Part shown: piece by piece, positions 36,991-45,555 of the stretch
How positions within the stretch are numbered: the first letter of the stretch is position 1
How the letters are laid out: each line of letters opens with the position of its first letter
DNA from: Flavobacteriales bacterium
Lineage (GTDB): Bacteria > Bacteroidota > Bacteroidia > CAIKAF01
DNA length: 64,000 bases
NCBI GenBank assembly: GCA_018401695.1
Contig: JAGYKD010000001.1
Coordinates: 1 to 64,000 of the forward strand
Reading direction: 5' to 3'
Position numbers and translations under genes: made by a program
The notes under the pieces: generated by a model
The model's input: only the letters and a program-made list of their open reading frames with translations
Database searches by the model: none
Told to the model about the DNA's origin: nothing

Positions 36991-37207
36991 AAAGACGGGA
37001 TGCCTCCCGTCTCTTGGGATGCCTCCCGTCTCTCGGTATGCCAAGAGTAAAGACGGGATGCCTCCCGTCTCTAGGGATGCCTCCCGTCTCTAGGGATGCC
37101 TCCCGTCTCTCGGGATGCCTCCCGTCTCTCGGGATGCCTCCCGTCTCTCGGTATGCCAAGAGTAAAGACGGGATGCCTCCCGTCTCTCGGGATGCCTCCC
37201 GTCTCTG
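36991..37207. repeat. tandem array of 11 palindromic 19-20 bp units
   Basis: Units start at 36997, 37016, 37035, 37055, 37074, 37093, 37112, 37131, 37150, 37170 and 37189. The main unit is GGGATGCCTCCCGTCTCTn (19 bp); two units are the variant GGTATGCCAAGAGTAAAGAC (20 bp), splitting the main units into groups of 2, 5 and 2. Each GACGGGATGCCTCCCGTC can fold as a hairpin. Open frames through it are repeats, not genes. Located between convergent genes. Confidence 0.92.
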
Positions 37208-37222
37208 TATAGTGCCAAAGGC

Positions 37223-37250
37223 AAAAAAAAAGCCCGGTTGCCCGGGCTAT
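37223..37250 (-). terminator. intrinsic terminator of the rpsF-rpsR-rplI operon
   Basis: On the minus strand AGCCCGG (37248-37242) pairs with CCGGGCT (37237-37231) around a 4-nt loop, followed by nine T. Confidence 0.92.
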
Positions 37251-37270
37251 AAAATAGATTATGCTTGTGC

Positions 37271-37717
37271 TTACTCAGCAACCACTTCAAATTCGAAATC
37301 GGCAGAAACCTCTTTGTGCAACAAAGCCGAAGCCTTGTAGGTACCAACCTCACGAATAGACTCATCGGCCAATTTAAGGCGGCGACGCTCCACGGTAATG
37401 CCTTCACCTGCTAAGGCTTCTGCAATCATTACGGTATTAATGGAACCAAAGATTTTTCCACTCTCGCCCACTTTTGCACCGATTTTGATTTTAACCCCAC
37501 CAATACGCTCCGCCAAACTCTTAGCCTCGTCGAGCATTTTCTCGGCTTTGTGCGCTTGTTGACGCATGTTCTCTTGGTGCACCTTAAGCGCGGAAGAAGT
37601 AGCCGCAACGGCCAATCCTTGAGGGATAAGGTAATTCCGAGCGTAGCCATTTTTCACTTCAACCACATCGTTGGCAAAGCCAAGGCTCTGTATGTCTTGT
37701 TTAAGAATAATTTTCAT
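37271..37717 (-). CDS. rplI: 50S ribosomal protein L9
   Basis: Elongated large-subunit protein of 148 residues. N-terminal domain MKIILKQDIQSLGFANDVVEV and the basic GYARNYLIPQGLA are followed by the long connecting helix and a C-terminal domain with GKIFGSINTVMIAEAL. Third gene of the S6-S18-L9 operon, ending in a strong terminator. Confidence 0.97.
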   Translation of the reverse strand: MKIILKQDIQSLGFANDVVEVKNGYARNYLIPQGLAVAATSSALKVHQENMRQQAHKAEKMLDEAKSLAERIGGVKIKIGAKVGESGKIFGSINTVMIAEALAGEGITVERRRLKLADESIREVGTYKASALLHKEVSADFEFEVVAE

Positions 37718-37730
37718 GACTCTCCCGGTT

Positions 37731-38027
37731 TTATTTCAACAAATCGGTTACGTAAGGCATCAAGGCCATATGACGGGCACGCTTTACTGCTTGTGCCACG
37801 CGCCCTTGGTATTTCATAGAAGTGCCGGTAATACGACGGGGCAAAATTTTGCCTTGTTCGTTCACCAACTTCAACAAATAATCGGGGTCTTTGTAATCGA
37901 TGTATTTGATACCGGCCTTTTTAAAGCGGCAATACTTCTCCTTTTTTACCTCAATGGGAGGAGGAGTCAAATAACGTATTTCTGACTGGTTGCCTTCTTT
38001 GGCATTTTGTTCGATAACGCTGCTCAT
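37731..38027 (-). CDS. rpsR: 30S ribosomal protein S18
   Basis: Small-subunit protein of 98 residues that pairs with S6. The conserved block is [21 protein letters not shown] followed (in separate view) by [19 protein letters not shown] and the C-terminal helix. It has about 20 extra N-terminal residues relative to E. coli S18 (75 residues), a common Bacteroidota feature. 13 bp upstream of rplI and 9 bp downstream of rpsF. Confidence 0.97.
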   Translation of the reverse strand: MSSVIEQNAKEGNQSEIRYLTPPPIEVKKEKYCRFKKAGIKYIDYKDPDYLLKLVNEQGKILPRRITGTSMKYQGRVAQAVKRARHMALMPYVTDLLK

Positions 38028-38036
38028 AATTCGTAA

Positions 38037-38378
38037 TTATTTGGATTTAGACGCCAATTTCTCGCGGCGCTTTTGATTGTACTCTACCGCATGCTTGTCC
38101 AAGCGGAAAGTTCCAAAACGGATAATCCGCTCGTCGCGACGGAAAGCCAATTCCCACTTATCTACGAAGGTTGGATCGGCTTTAAATTCGAACAAATGAT
38201 AAAAACCCGTTGATTTTTTCTGGATCGGGTAAGCCAGCTTGCGTAGGCCCCAAGACTCGTCGTTAACGACTTCGCAACCGTTTTCCTTCAACAGCTCTCT
38301 GTAGCGGTCAACGGCCTCTTGAAGCTGCTCATCGCTCAACACAGGGGTGAGGATGAACATCGATTCATACTGATGCAT
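38037..38378 (-). CDS. rpsF: 30S ribosomal protein S6
   Basis: Small-subunit protein of 113 residues ([18 protein letters not shown]), the usual S6 ferredoxin-like fold, with [20 protein letters not shown] in the middle. A much longer open frame runs upstream into the GC-rich hairpin, but the promoter at 38431-38402 fixes the start at ATG 38378. First gene of the rpsF-rpsR-rplI operon. Confidence 0.97.
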   Translation of the reverse strand: MHQYESMFILTPVLSDEQLQEAVDRYRELLKENGCEVVNDESWGLRKLAYPIQKKSTGFYHLFEFKADPTFVDKWELAFRRDERIIRFGTFRLDKHAVEYNQKRREKLASKSK

Positions 38379-38401
38379 AATTTCAATTAAAATTAGGGCT
38401 G

Positions 38402-38431
38402 CAAAGATAGGGCTTTCCTTATAAAAATCAA
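38402..38431 (-). promoter_or_regulatory. promoter of the rpsF-rpsR-rplI operon
   Basis: On the minus strand TTG (38431-38429), 19-nt spacer, TATCTTTG (38409-38402): a full match to the Bacteroidota consensus, 23 nt before the rpsF ATG. Confidence 0.9.
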
Positions 38432-38474
38432 GGACTTTTTGTTTTGGGGGCCTATTCCGTCTCCGGGCTTTACT

Positions 38475-38566
38475 CCCGGCCATGGCAGGGGCGGTCTGTA
38501 GCCGGGCACAGGGGCTTGTTCCTCCGCCCTGTCCCCGGCACAGCCCGCAACCCTGCCATGGCCGGG
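38475..38566. repeat. long GC-rich inverted repeat, probable element copy F
   Basis: CCCGGCCATGGCAGGG (38475-38490) and CCCTGCCATGGCCGGG (38551-38566) are perfect 16-bp inverted arms. Inside, GCCGGGCACAGGG (38501-38513) pairs with CCCTGTCCCCGGC (38527-38539) with one mismatch. The flanks to about 38600 are also GC-rich. It sits between divergent rpsF and acnA, like the other long-hairpin elements, but the loop core is not clearly shared. 38567-38712 otherwise holds nothing I can identify. Confidence 0.85.
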
Positions 38567-38712
38567 CGGTATCGCCCTCCGCCGGGGCCCATGTTCCAAT
38601 GCAAATTTCCTGCCAAAGCAAGCCATATTAGCCAGTGGCTAATTACACAACAAAAAATGTGCCTTTCCCTTCATTTTAACGACCAAACACCCCATAAAAA
38701 GGGATAAATTGT

Positions 38713-38720
38713 TACTTTTG
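38713..38720 (+). promoter_or_regulatory. -7 box of acnA, with a palindrome in the leader
   Basis: TACTTTTG, 51 nt before the acnA ATG. The predicted leader contains the perfect 14-bp palindrome CCGCAGGCCTGCGG (38730-38743), a possible hairpin or regulator site. Confidence 0.65.
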
Positions 38721-38771
38721 CGCATGTAGCCGCAGGCCTGCGGTAATTAACGCAAAAATGCAATCCATCTT

Positions 38772-41477
38772 ATGAGCAACGACGTTTTCGGAACCCTGAA
38801 ATCGCTGGACACTCCCCAAGGAAAGGTTCAGTACCATAGCCTAAAATCTTTGCAAAGCCAAGGACATGCCATTAACAAACTCCCTTTCTCTATCCGGGTT
38901 TTGCTCGAAAATGCCCTGCGTAATTGCGATGGCCTAAGGGTAACTAAAGAAAATGTTGAAACCGTTTTAGGTTGGACTCCTGCTAAGTCCGATAAAGATA
39001 TTCCCTTTACGCCGGCAAGAGTATTATTGCAGGATTTTACAGGCGTTCCCTGCGTAGTCGACTTGGCTTCTCTTCGTGCCGAAGCGGGCCGTAAAGGCAA
39101 AGACGTTTCCAAAATCAACCCTCTTGTCCCTGTGGATTTGGTCATTGACCATTCGGTTCAAGTTGAATATTACGGCACCGATAGCGCCCTTCAACGCAAT
39201 GTTGCCCTCGAATATGAGCGCAATAGCGAACGTTATCAGTTACTTAAATGGGCGCAAAAGGCCTTCGATAATTTTACCGTGGTGCCTCCCGGAATGGGCA
39301 TTTGCCACCAAGTAAACCTAGAATTCCTTTCGAAAGGGATACTTGTTCGCGAAGGTATGGCCTTCCCCGACTCGTGTTTTGGCACCGACTCGCATACGCC
39401 CATGGTAAACGGCATTGGTGTTGTCGCTTGGGGCGTTGGAGGTATTGAGGCAGAAGCAGCCATGCTCGGACAGCCGTCCTATTTTATTATGCCCGAAGTG
39501 GTAGGACTCAAACTTACCGGCCAATTGCCTCCAGGCGGAACGGCTACCGATATGGTGCTTGCCATTACGGAGCTTTTGCGAAAACATGGAGTAGTAGGTA
39601 AGTTTGTAGAGGTTTACGGCGAGGGACTAAACAACCTTTCGGTGCCCGACCGTGCCACCATTTCTAACATGAGCCCTGAATTTGGTTGCACCATTACCTA
39701 TTTCCCCATAGACAACCAAACATTAGAATACATGCGTCGTACGGCGCGCCCCGAAGACCATGTAGCATTGGTAGAATCCTACTGCAAGGAAAACATGCTT
39801 TGGCGCGAAAACGAAGACCAAATTGAGTATTCCACTACCCTTGAATTAGACCTGGGGAGTTTAGAACCTGCCGTGGCAGGCCCAAAAAGGCCCCAAGACC
39901 GTATTTTGGTGCGGAACCTCGACCAACAAATCCGTCGCATTCTTAAAGAAAGCTATGCCAGAAATTATGTAGAAGCCGAAAATCGCTTAGACCTACCCGA
40001 ACATACAGACAATTTGCGCTCGGCTGAAGTAACCCAAGGCGATTTGAGGTATACCCTTTCCGATGCCAGTGTAGTCATTGCTGCCATAACCTCTTGCACC
40101 AATACCAGCAATCCAAGCGTTATGTTGGGCGCCGGTTTGGTTGCTAAAAAGGCCATTGAAAGAGGATTGGATGTGCGGCCATGGGTTAAAACTTCCTTGG
40201 CTCCCGGCTCCAAAGTGGTAACCCATTACCTAGAAAAAGCCGGCCTTTTGGAATACCTCGAAGCCCTCCGTTTTCATGTGGTGGGTTACGGTTGCACCAC
40301 CTGCATTGGAAACTCCGGTGCCTTGCCTCCCCACATTGCCAAAGCCATCGAAGAAAACGATTTGGTGGTCTCTTCAGTGCTCTCCGGCAACCGAAATTTT
40401 GAAGCACGGGTGCATCCGCAAGTTAAAATGAATTTCCTCGCTTCACCCATGCTGGTGGTGGTGTATGCCTTGGCAGGCCGCACCGATATAGACCTTACTA
40501 CAGAACCCATTGGAACCGATGCCAATGGCGATCCGGTGTTCATGAAGGACATATGGCCCAGCGATGCAGAAATTGCTGAACTCAGAAACGCGGTACTCGA
40601 TCCGGTTTCCTATAATGAGAACTACGCCACTGTGTTTGACGGAGACGAGGAATGGAAAAATCTTAAAGCACCGGAAGGACAACTTTTTCAATGGGACGAT
40701 TCCTCTACCTATGTCAAAGAAGCCCCTTTCTTTAAAGACCTCCCCGAATCATTGCCCACTCCAAAAAATATTGAAGGGGCAAAAGTGCTCCTTATGTTGG
40801 GAGATTCGGTAACCACTGACCACATCTCGCCCGCCGGCTCCTTCCGCGAAGATCACCCTGCCGGAGAATACCTTAAACAGCACGGAGTAGAACGTAAAGA
40901 TTTTAACTCTTACGGATCTCGCCGTGGAAACCACGAAGTAATGATGCGGGGCACCTTTGCCAACGTGCGCATTAAAAACCAATTGGTAGAAAAAGAAGGC
41001 GGCTACTCCCTTTACCAGCCGACAGGTGAAACCCTGACAGTATTTGAAACCAGTGCACGTTACCAAAATGACGGTACACCTATGGTGGTTTTGGGCGGCA
41101 AAGAATACGGGTCGGGATCCAGCCGCGACTGGGCTGCCAAAGGCCCTAACCTACTTGGAGTGCACGCCGTTATTGCCGAAAGTTACGAACGCATCCACCG
41201 CTCCAACTTAGTAGGCATGGGCATTTTACCGCTGCAATACAAAAAGGGTGAAAACGCCATGAGCTTGGGCTTATCGGGTACCGAAACCTTCCACATTAAA
41301 GGTATTAATGAAGGACTAAAGCCTCAACAAACCTTGCATGTAGAAGCCCTAAAACAAGATGGTTCCGTGATTTCATTCGAAGCAGACTCTCGCCTAGATT
41401 CGGAAATTGAAATAGCCTACTACCAAAATGGTGGCATTTTGCACTACGTTTTACGTCAATTGCTCAAAAAGGCTTAA
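38772..41477 (+). CDS. acnA: aconitate hydratase (AcnA type)
   Basis: Isomerises citrate to isocitrate in the TCA cycle through a 4Fe-4S cluster. The 901 residues match bacterial AcnA/IRP1-type enzymes (E. coli AcnA 891). Cluster cysteines are in ITSCTNTSNPSV near 438 and YGCTTCIGNSG near 505; active-site segments include DSHTPMVNGIGV near 210, SRRGNHEVMMRGTFANVR near 717 and GSGSSRDWAAKGP near 780. It has its own promoter and terminator. Confidence 0.97.
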   Translation: MSNDVFGTLKSLDTPQGKVQYHSLKSLQSQGHAINKLPFSIRVLLENALRNCDGLRVTKENVETVLGWTPAKSDKDIPFTPARVLLQDFTGVPCVVDLASLRAEAGRKGKDVSKINPLVPVDLVIDHSVQVEYYGTDSALQRNVALEYERNSERYQLLKWAQKAFDNFTVVPPGMGICHQVNLEFLSKGILVREGMAFPDSCFGTDSHTPMVNGIGVVAWGVGGIEAEAAMLGQPSYFIMPEVVGLKLTGQLPPGGTATDMVLAITELLRKHGVVGKFVEVYGEGLNNLSVPDRATISNMSPEFGCTITYFPIDNQTLEYMRRTARPEDHVALVESYCKENMLWRENEDQIEYSTTLELDLGSLEPAVAGPKRPQDRILVRNLDQQIRRILKESYARNYVEAENRLDLPEHTDNLRSAEVTQGDLRYTLSDASVVIAAITSCTNTSNPSVMLGAGLVAKKAIERGLDVRPWVKTSLAPGSKVVTHYLEKAGLLEYLEALRFHVVGYGCTTCIGNSGALPPHIAKAIEENDLVVSSVLSGNRNFEARVHPQVKMNFLASPMLVVVYALAGRTDIDLTTEPIGTDANGDPVFMKDIWPSDAEIAELRNAVLDPVSYNENYATVFDGDEEWKNLKAPEGQLFQWDDSSTYVKEAPFFKDLPESLPTPKNIEGAKVLLMLGDSVTTDHISPAGSFREDHPAGEYLKQHGVERKDFNSYGSRRGNHEVMMRGTFANVRIKNQLVEKEGGYSLYQPTGETLTVFETSARYQNDGTPMVVLGGKEYGSGSSRDWAAKGPNLLGVHAVIAESYERIHRSNLVGMGILPLQYKKGENAMSLGLSGTETFHIKGINEGLKPQQTLHVEALKQDGSVISFEADSRLDSEIEIAYYQNGGILHYVLRQLLKKA

Positions 41478-41503
41478 CGCACCGTTTTAAAGACTCAAAT
41501 TTC

Positions 41504-41534
41504 AAACGCCCCAAGATTTTTGGGGCGTTTTTTT
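41504..41534 (+). terminator. intrinsic terminator of acnA
   Basis: AAACGCCCCAA (41504-41514) pairs with TTGGGGCGTTT (41520-41530), followed by a T run. Confidence 0.93.
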
Positions 41535-41575
41535 ACGCCTACCCAAACCGCCACCGGATGCCCTGTTAGACCTTA

Positions 41576-41740
41576 GACGCGCTGCTATTCCGGCGGCGAT
41601 CCTGTCCTGACGCTTCGGTCAGGAACTAGGCCTTGAAAACACAACGCGTCAACGGTCTCTCTGTTTGCACCATAATAGCATCGCATCTAAAAGGGCAGCA
41701 TAGCCGCCAGAATAGCAACCCATCAACAGTCTCAAGGAGA
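41576..41740. repeat. dispersed repeat family 2, copy 3, with a partial inverted copy
   Basis: Main copy 41576-41662: GCTGCTATTCCGGCGGCGAT, hairpin TCCTGACgcttcGGTCAGGA, then ACAACGCGTCAACGGTCTC. A second block follows with GCCGCCAGAATAGC (41703-41716), the inverse of the first block's GCTATTC..GGCGGC, and CATCAACAGTCTC (41721-41733) in direct orientation. Together they fill most of the 357-bp gap between convergent acnA and the phosphotransferase gene. Confidence 0.75.
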
Positions 41741-41834
41741 AAACGGCCTTACGTCTGCGGTAAAGGTAAAGGCAGTAAAACACTAAGGGAGTTTTGAATA
41801 AACAGATGCCGGAAGTTTATCCCTCAAAAAAAAA

Positions 41835-44240
41835 TTATGGGTCAGAAGGCTCTTCTTGAGCGGTTGCCTTTTGAACCAAAACAATGGTTCCATTAAATGC
41901 ATCCAGTTCCACCAAATCGCCATTGGAAAGTGCATCCATAATTCCGGAAACGCCAACCACGGCAGGAAGTCCATACTCCCTGGCTACAACGGCCCCATGG
42001 GAAAGAGGACTACCCATTTCGGTTAGCAAAGCCGAGACAACGGTGTAGTAAGGTGTCCAACCTATATCGGTAAAACCACTGACCATAATTTCGCCGGGTT
42101 TTAATGAAGTGGCGTCTTGCATGGTTCTAACCAAACGCACCTGAGCCTTAATTTTTCCTGGACTAACAGGAACACCAAGCCATTGGCCCTCTTCACAATT
42201 TTTTCTTAGTTGGGGCAATTTAGGGAAAGGGCGCCCTTGAAACAGGTCCGGAAATTGAAACTTTCCTGCGGTATTATAGGCACGTCTTCTGCCTTCAACC
42301 CTAGCTTTTGCATCTGGTAGCCCTTGTTTAAACAACAAATTATGTTCTTCGGGCAACAGAAAGAAAATATCCTCGGCTTCCTTAAGGAGGCCCTGTTGTT
42401 TGGCCAAATTGCCTAAGTGTCGATATCCTTGACGCAAACGGTGAATGATACGAATGGCCAAAGCTTTTGATTTTTCACGTTTGAGCACAGCACCTCTTGA
42501 CAGTTTTGCTAAGAAGGACTCTCCCGCTTTTAACTTAGGGAGCTTAGAAGCCTTGGAAGTAAGGGCATCTGCTTTGCCTCCACTGCGCACCATTTGTTGC
42601 AACATTCCCAGCAAGCTTTCGGGGGCTTCTTCCCAGGTTGGTTCTAAAAACTCGGCCTCACGCACACCTCGGTGCCCATGCCTCTCCATAAACGCTGCAA
42701 ATTTATGGGTTACCGACTCTGGCGCATACCGTTCCAGCATAATGCGGGCTTCGCCTAAATCGGCTTGGGCAAAGGCTTGATCAAAACTGGGGTATTGCAA
42801 AATTTCGTCTGTCAAATCTCCGAGTCGGGCCAAGGGATCGGCGCTTTCAATGGTGCCAATGTTGGTAAGCAGTTGGTTGGCCAAACCTGTAGCTGTTCCT
42901 TGATCCGGGAACCGCTTTTCGAGCACTTGAAGTAGGGCTGCATAATAAGATCCCGATTGGCTGGAGGTAGCAAAATGGTGCATAAAAGCTTGCTCCATTC
43001 GCTTGGCTCCCTGGGCCAGTTGCTCCAGTAAGCGTTCTGGATTATCGGCCCAAATGGGTTGCCAATATTGGGCAGATTGTTCCAACCTGCGCAATCTACT
43101 TCCGGCAGACTGAATGTAACGCACTTGCCTTATAAAATTTAAGCTGCGCCGGAAGCCCTTGGTTTCCTTATCAACCTTAGGTGTACTAAGGGTTCTTCCC
43201 ACAATGGAGCGTTCAATATTTTCTTTTTGATTTAAAGCCGTATGCCTGGCAAAATCATATAAAGAACTAAGGTTAAAAAACAAGCGTCCATAAAAAACCT
43301 GCACGTATCTAGGATTAGGAGTATTGTTGGGTAGGGCACCGGACCTTTTGGCAAAATCCCTTAATCCGGCTTCAATAGCCCCCCCAAATAAACGTGCCGT
43401 TAAAGGACTTACGGCTCCCGGCATCATTTCTCCAATATTGCCTAAGGTAAACCAATCTTGAGCCTCACTATCGGGCCCAAGTTGGGTATCGAGTTCGTTT
43501 ACATGAAAGGGAGAAGTGGTGGTAACCGGACGGCATTGGAGCCACCATAGTTTACCTTGGTCGTCAATGGCCCATTCCAGGTCTTGGGGAGCACCCAACC
43601 GCTCCTCCATGGTTTTTGCGCCTTCAAAAAGCGCTTGAGTCCACTCGGGTTTCCAGGCGTTGTCCTCGGGCATACCCATGGCTTTTCCTTTATTGCTCCC
43701 CCATTTTGGAATGATGGAATCTAGGCTATTGGCCATGCCGGATACCAATTGTTCCCCTTGCCCCTGCACAGCGGATAGAAGCATTCGGTCGTACATATTC
43801 CTTACCGGATCAATGGTAAACAATACGCCAGCCCAAATGGGCTCTACCATTTGTTGGACAACCACCGAAAAGTCATTGGAATCATTCGGGCTATCCTGAT
43901 AGGCTTTTACCCTGTCGCTATCGGCAGATGCCTTGCATTTTAGAGCAGCAATCCAGACCTTCTCGGCCAGAGGTTTGACGTTTAAAATAGTCTCATATTG
44001 CCCCGCAAAGGATTGATCTTGACCGTCTTCGTTTTGAGCAGAAGATCGGACAGCTACCGGATTATCTGCAAAGGCCTTTAAAGCCTCCGACAATTCTCCG
44101 GGCATGTTGTCTGATTCCAAGTTTAGCGCAAAAAAAGGAGGTACATTCAATCCCGCCTTGGAGAGTTGAACTAAGCCCTTAAACTTTCCGCCGGCATTTA
44201 TGGGGGGTTCTTGAGAAACAGGTAAAATAATATGGCTCAT
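41835..44240 (-). CDS. PEP-utilising phosphotransferase (PEP synthase / rifampicin phosphotransferase-like)
   Basis: An 801-residue enzyme with the architecture of ATP-dependent PEP synthase relatives: an N-terminal ATP-grasp domain (about 1-240) with AVRSSAQNEDG and SFAGQYET and, near 227, DLEWAIDDQGKLWWLQCRP; a helical middle region (about 250-700); and the C-terminal swivelling phosphohistidine domain with SPLSHGAVVAREYGLPAVVG near 748. It lacks the C-terminal PEP/pyruvate-binding TIM barrel of true PEP synthase, as in rifampicin phosphotransferase, so the acceptor is probably not pyruvate. Its start overlaps the stop of the RDHS-motif gene (ATGA). Confidence 0.88.
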   Translation of the reverse strand: MSHIILPVSQEPPINAGGKFKGLVQLSKAGLNVPPFFALNLESDNMPGELSEALKAFADNPVAVRSSAQNEDGQDQSFAGQYETILNVKPLAEKVWIAALKCKASADSDRVKAYQDSPNDSNDFSVVVQQMVEPIWAGVLFTIDPVRNMYDRMLLSAVQGQGEQLVSGMANSLDSIIPKWGSNKGKAMGMPEDNAWKPEWTQALFEGAKTMEERLGAPQDLEWAIDDQGKLWWLQCRPVTTTSPFHVNELDTQLGPDSEAQDWFTLGNIGEMMPGAVSPLTARLFGGAIEAGLRDFAKRSGALPNNTPNPRYVQVFYGRLFFNLSSLYDFARHTALNQKENIERSIVGRTLSTPKVDKETKGFRRSLNFIRQVRYIQSAGSRLRRLEQSAQYWQPIWADNPERLLEQLAQGAKRMEQAFMHHFATSSQSGSYYAALLQVLEKRFPDQGTATGLANQLLTNIGTIESADPLARLGDLTDEILQYPSFDQAFAQADLGEARIMLERYAPESVTHKFAAFMERHGHRGVREAEFLEPTWEEAPESLLGMLQQMVRSGGKADALTSKASKLPKLKAGESFLAKLSRGAVLKREKSKALAIRIIHRLRQGYRHLGNLAKQQGLLKEAEDIFFLLPEEHNLLFKQGLPDAKARVEGRRRAYNTAGKFQFPDLFQGRPFPKLPQLRKNCEEGQWLGVPVSPGKIKAQVRLVRTMQDATSLKPGEIMVSGFTDIGWTPYYTVVSALLTEMGSPLSHGAVVAREYGLPAVVGVSGIMDALSNGDLVELDAFNGTIVLVQKATAQEEPSDP

Positions 44241-45226
44241 GAATTGCTATGATTCTTGCGGGCTCCGCGTTCCAAAATGCCCAAAAAACTTTGATTGCCC
44301 AAATGCAAGTGGCCCCAACCCTCTTCAATTTGATAATGTTTACCCATCTGAAAGGTAAATCTATCTAAGGTTTCGAATCTAAGGCTTAGTGGTTCTTGTT
44401 TGGGTCCGGTTTGCAGCAACAAATCTCCGAAAGCCTGTCGAATAGGTTGCGAGGGGCCAGAAATCCAAGGGCCTACAGAAGCTGAAGATGCCGCACAATA
44501 GCCGGCTCTCAGAACGGGCAAATCACTAAATTGCACTAAGGAGAGATTAAAACCCCTACCTTTAGTGTCAAACCCTGTAAACCAAGAGTGTGCGGTCCAT
44601 GCATCCCAATCTCTGTGCCCTGTACTGTGGTCGCGTGCACCATGGGCTTGCCATTTGTGGCTTTCGCCTGACAGTTCTAAGCGACAGGTGTAGTTTCCGG
44701 CCTGCTCTATATGGCTTGTTTTGAGAGATTTCAACTTTTCGAATTGGGCATTGTTCCAAGGCATGGAAGCTAAAGCACGGGCAATTTGTTCCTTATCGCG
44801 GAGTTGAGAAAAATCAAAGATGGGCGAGGATGGTTCAAAATCTGCTTCAAAGCGCACTGCGTCAGAGCCACCTTGGGGAGAGGGAAAGCTTCCTTCGAAC
44901 CGAATAAGCCAACCCGCTCCTTTCCGCTCAAAAGATAAGCCGTTAGCAGCAGGCCATTTGCCCGGTTCGGAGGGGAAAATCCCTTCCAATATCCATTTTT
45001 TGTGGTTGGGCATACGTAGCGCAAACCAAAGTTCGGATTGGTTACCACTGCGTGCTGCCAGGCGAGCTACCCAAACGAACCCTTGGGGTGACATGCCATA
45101 AAAATAGTAGCTGTCTGTAGCCAAAGGATGTTCAAGCGCTTTAAAGTTGAGGGCTTCGGCCGGAGGAAAAGTTGCCGTGTCTCGTTTGCCCAACATAAAA
45201 TTTTTGGCTAGCCAGTATTTAATCAT
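44237..45226 (-). CDS. RDHS-motif protein (CrtC/AttH-like, DUF7064/7065-like), partner of the PEP-utilising enzyme
   Basis: A 329-residue protein, mostly beta by appearance, with no signal peptide or membrane helix. The diagnostic stretch is GARDHSTGHRDWDAW near 195, resembling the RDHSWG motif of the hydroxyneurosporene-synthase/AttH-like beta-barrel superfamily; FALRMPNHKKWILEG near 70 and RFEADFEP are other framework pieces. Function unknown. Start ATG 45226 is chosen because a TAATTTTG box ends 6 nt upstream. It overlaps the phosphotransferase gene by four bases. Confidence 0.78.
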   Translation of the reverse strand: MIKYWLAKNFMLGKRDTATFPPAEALNFKALEHPLATDSYYFYGMSPQGFVWVARLAARSGNQSELWFALRMPNHKKWILEGIFPSEPGKWPAANGLSFERKGAGWLIRFEGSFPSPQGGSDAVRFEADFEPSSPIFDFSQLRDKEQIARALASMPWNNAQFEKLKSLKTSHIEQAGNYTCRLELSGESHKWQAHGARDHSTGHRDWDAWTAHSWFTGFDTKGRGFNLSLVQFSDLPVLRAGYCAASSASVGPWISGPSQPIRQAFGDLLLQTGPKQEPLSLRFETLDRFTFQMGKHYQIEEGWGHLHLGNQSFLGILERGARKNHSNS

Positions 45227-45232
45227 AGGGGT

Positions 45233-45240
45233 CAAAATTA
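45233..45240 (-). promoter_or_regulatory. -7 box of the RDHS/phosphotransferase operon
   Basis: TAATTTTG on the minus strand (45240-45233), 6 nt before the ATG at 45226 and overlapping an in-frame TTG that might otherwise be taken as the start. Confidence 0.65.
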
Positions 45241-45389
45241 AACAATGGGATTAAAATTTAAGAGCAGCAAGGTCAGAAGAAAACGAGGGCCTGGAAAGGG
45301 GAAAAAGGAGTGCCGGAAGAAAAAGGAAGGAAGATAGATTTTCCCAGGGACGCCCTGGCCGCGGCGGCAGCTGCCTAAAGCGATCCTTA

Positions 45390-45445
45390 CCTTTGGCGGC
45401 CTGAGGAAGCGACCATCGGAAGCTACCGCAAGGTCTTGCCAAAGG
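45390..45445. repeat. possible degenerate long-hairpin element, copy G
   Basis: CCTTTGGC (45390-45397) and GCCAAAGG (45438-45445) flank a loop that, on the minus strand, contains GCGGTAGCTTCC, similar to the loop core of the other copies. It sits between divergent genes. The ends are not recognisable, so this is the weakest copy; 45241-45520 otherwise holds no credible gene. Confidence 0.4.
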
Positions 45446-45520
45446 AAGGAGAGCAAAAGGCACTGAGAGCCAAGGACAGACATGGGCAATGCACCAAAAC
45501 TGGAAGAAGCGGCCAAAGCG

Positions 45521-45551
45521 TTGCCACAGAAATTGCGGAGTGGTATCTTTG
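45521..45551 (+). promoter_or_regulatory. promoter of the 45556 lipoprotein gene
   Basis: TTG (45521-45523), 20-nt spacer, TATCTTTG (45544-45551), 4 nt before the ATG. Leaderless-type spacing. Confidence 0.8.
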
Positions 45552-45555
45552 GGGC

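Noticed and set aside
36991-37207. CRISPR array
   Set aside because: Units of 19-20 bp follow each other directly without unique spacers, and no cas gene is present.
36935-37407. Open frames of 74-108 codons on both strands through the tandem array
   Set aside because: All are translations of the 19-bp palindromic repeat and change with unit number; no start signal or family match.
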